NCBI GenBank assembly: GCA_964593905.1
Contig: CAZQLE010000207.1
Coordinates: forward strand, 1-6,459
DNA from: CAZQLE01 sp964593905
Lineage (GTDB): Bacteria > Chloroflexota > Anaerolineae > Anaerolineales > Anaerolineaceae
DNA length: 6,459 bases
Direction: 5' to 3'
Both the position numbers and the translations under genes were made by a program. The notes under the pieces are model-generated. The model saw only the letters and a list, made by a program, of their open reading frames with translations, had not been told where the DNA came from and did not search any database. This document shows positions 5,751 through 6,459 of this stretch, in pieces; within the stretch, counting starts at the first letter, position 1, and every line of letters starts with the position of its first letter.

Positions 5751-6459
5751 ATACCCTGACCCGTGGGTCCAGGGCGACAATGATATCGGCGATCATGTTG
5801 AGAAACACGTAAGCCACAGTAGAAAAAATGGTTACGCCCATGATCGCGGGGTAGTCCAGCCCGATTACCGCCGTGGCGATATAGCTTCCGATGCCGGGCC
5901 AGGCAAAAATCGACTCGGTCAAAAAGGTATTTACCAGGGTGTAACCGACCGAAAGCGCCACAACGGTGGAGGTGGGCCCAAGAGAGTTCTTTAACCCATA
6001 CGACCAGACCACTGTTCGTTCTGGCAGCCCGTAAGAACGGGCGGCGGTGATGTAATCTTCGCCCAAAATTTCAAGCAGTGCCGAGCGGGTCATGCGCGCC
6101 ACCAGACCAATGGGATACATGGCTATGGTGAAACCGGGCAAAACCAGGTGCCAGAGCGCATCCCAGAAGATGCGTAAATTGCCGGTTAATAGAGAATCGA
6201 GGGTAATGAAACCGGTGATGCTGGGGATATCCATGGTCAGTTTAATTTCGGTGCTGAGCTGGCCGCCCATGGGAAGGATTCCAAGAATGCGGAAAAACAC
6301 AAGCTGCAAAATTAACCCGATCCAAAAGGTGGGCAGCGAGACCACCCCCACCGAGAATAACCGGCTGAGGTGATCGACCATTTGATCTTTTCGGCGGGCA
6401 GAGATGACGCCCAGCGGAATTCCGACCAGCACTGCGGCCAGCGTTGAGATTGTGACCAG
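5749..6459 (-). CDS. Peptide/nickel-type ABC transporter permease, DppB-like, partial (N-terminus beyond right edge)
   Basis: The frame is open from the window edge and ends with TGA at 5751-5749, giving the last 236 residues of an inner-membrane permease. DppB/OppB proteins are usually 310-340 residues, so about 80-100 N-terminal residues are missing. Visible marks are VLVGIPLGVISARRKDQMVD (about 10-29), helices near 1-20, 35-58, 104-121, 163-182 and 205-228, and ILPMGG (61-66). The EAA loop is DYITAARSYGLPERTVVWSY (135-154) followed by GLKNSLGP. TESIFAWPGIGSYIATAV (181-198), LDYP (201-204) and the ending ALDPRVRV are typical of the family. It forms the transmembrane channel with the DppC-like subunit encoded 10 nt downstream. 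The substrate-binding protein gene that normally accompanies such a set is not seen and may lie upstream of this gene. Confidence 0.94.
   Translation of the reverse strand: MVTISTLAAVLVGIPLGVISARRKDQMVDHLSRLFSVGVVSLPTFWIGLILQLVFFRILGILPMGGQLSTEIKLTMDIPSITGFITLDSLLTGNLRIFWDALWHLVLPGFTIAMYPIGLVARMTRSALLEILGEDYITAARSYGLPERTVVWSYGLKNSLGPTSTVVALSVGYTLVNTFLTESIFAWPGIGSYIATAVIGLDYPAIMGVTIFSTVAYVFLNMIADIIVALDPRVRV

Noticed and set aside
5739..5780. Longer start for the DppC-like permease at 5780
   Set aside because: It would add 14 residues that overlap the end of the DppB-like gene. The strong GAGGAGG right before ATG 5738 and the normal DppC-type N-terminus favour the shorter form.
1..6459. CRISPR arrays, tRNA or rRNA genes, insertion sequences, phage or defence genes
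   Set aside because: No repeated spacer pattern, tRNA cloverleaf arms, transposase motifs or terminal repeats were seen. Nearly all the sequence is accounted for by the transporter and enzyme genes.

Overview
The window is one densely packed, leftward (minus-strand) gene cluster. Read in transcription order from right to left, it holds a peptide/nickel-family (Dpp/Opp-type) ABC importer: a DppB-like permease cut by the right edge, a DppC-like permease, a DppD-like ATPase and a DppF-like ATPase. Three putative catabolic genes follow: a NicX/M29-fold metalloenzyme, a DUF917 (PF06032) protein, and a second M29/NicX-fold protein cut by the left edge. No gene is supported on the plus strand.

Layout: 6459-5749 permease B (C-terminal 236 residues); 5738-4845 permease C; 4830-3865 ATPase D; 3868-2867 ATPase F; 2867-1824 NicX/M29-like enzyme; 1823-1701 the only real spacer, with inverted repeats but no clear terminator or promoter; 1700-585 DUF917 protein; 575-1 N-terminal 191 residues of the second M29/NicX-like protein. 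Most junctions are gaps of about 10-14 nt or stop/start overlaps (GTGA, TGATG). Ribosome binding sites sit on or next to the preceding stop codon, so translation-coupled expression from one polycistronic message is likely, with a possible internal control point at 1701-1823.

Inferred working: the importer brings in a small peptide-like or heterocyclic compound, and the three soluble enzymes process it. No substrate-binding protein lies in the window; it would be expected beyond the right edge or elsewhere. Two sequence details stand out. The 347-residue NicX/M29-like enzyme seems to have a His-...-His-x-Asp metal set (H262, H309, D311), as in the dioxygenase NicX, and lacks the aminopeptidase Glu/His pattern. 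The DppD-like ATPase has lost its switch histidine (Asn215) and has an altered D-loop, so the transporter may have one degenerate ATP site.

Organism: the DNA is moderately GC-rich, with ATG/GTG starts and strong GGAGG-type ribosome binding sites. The gene mix (DUF917, M29-like and Dpp transporter) fits environmental Chloroflexota (Anaerolineae-like), with Actinomycetota or Bacillota as alternatives. This is a low-confidence impression, not a measurement.
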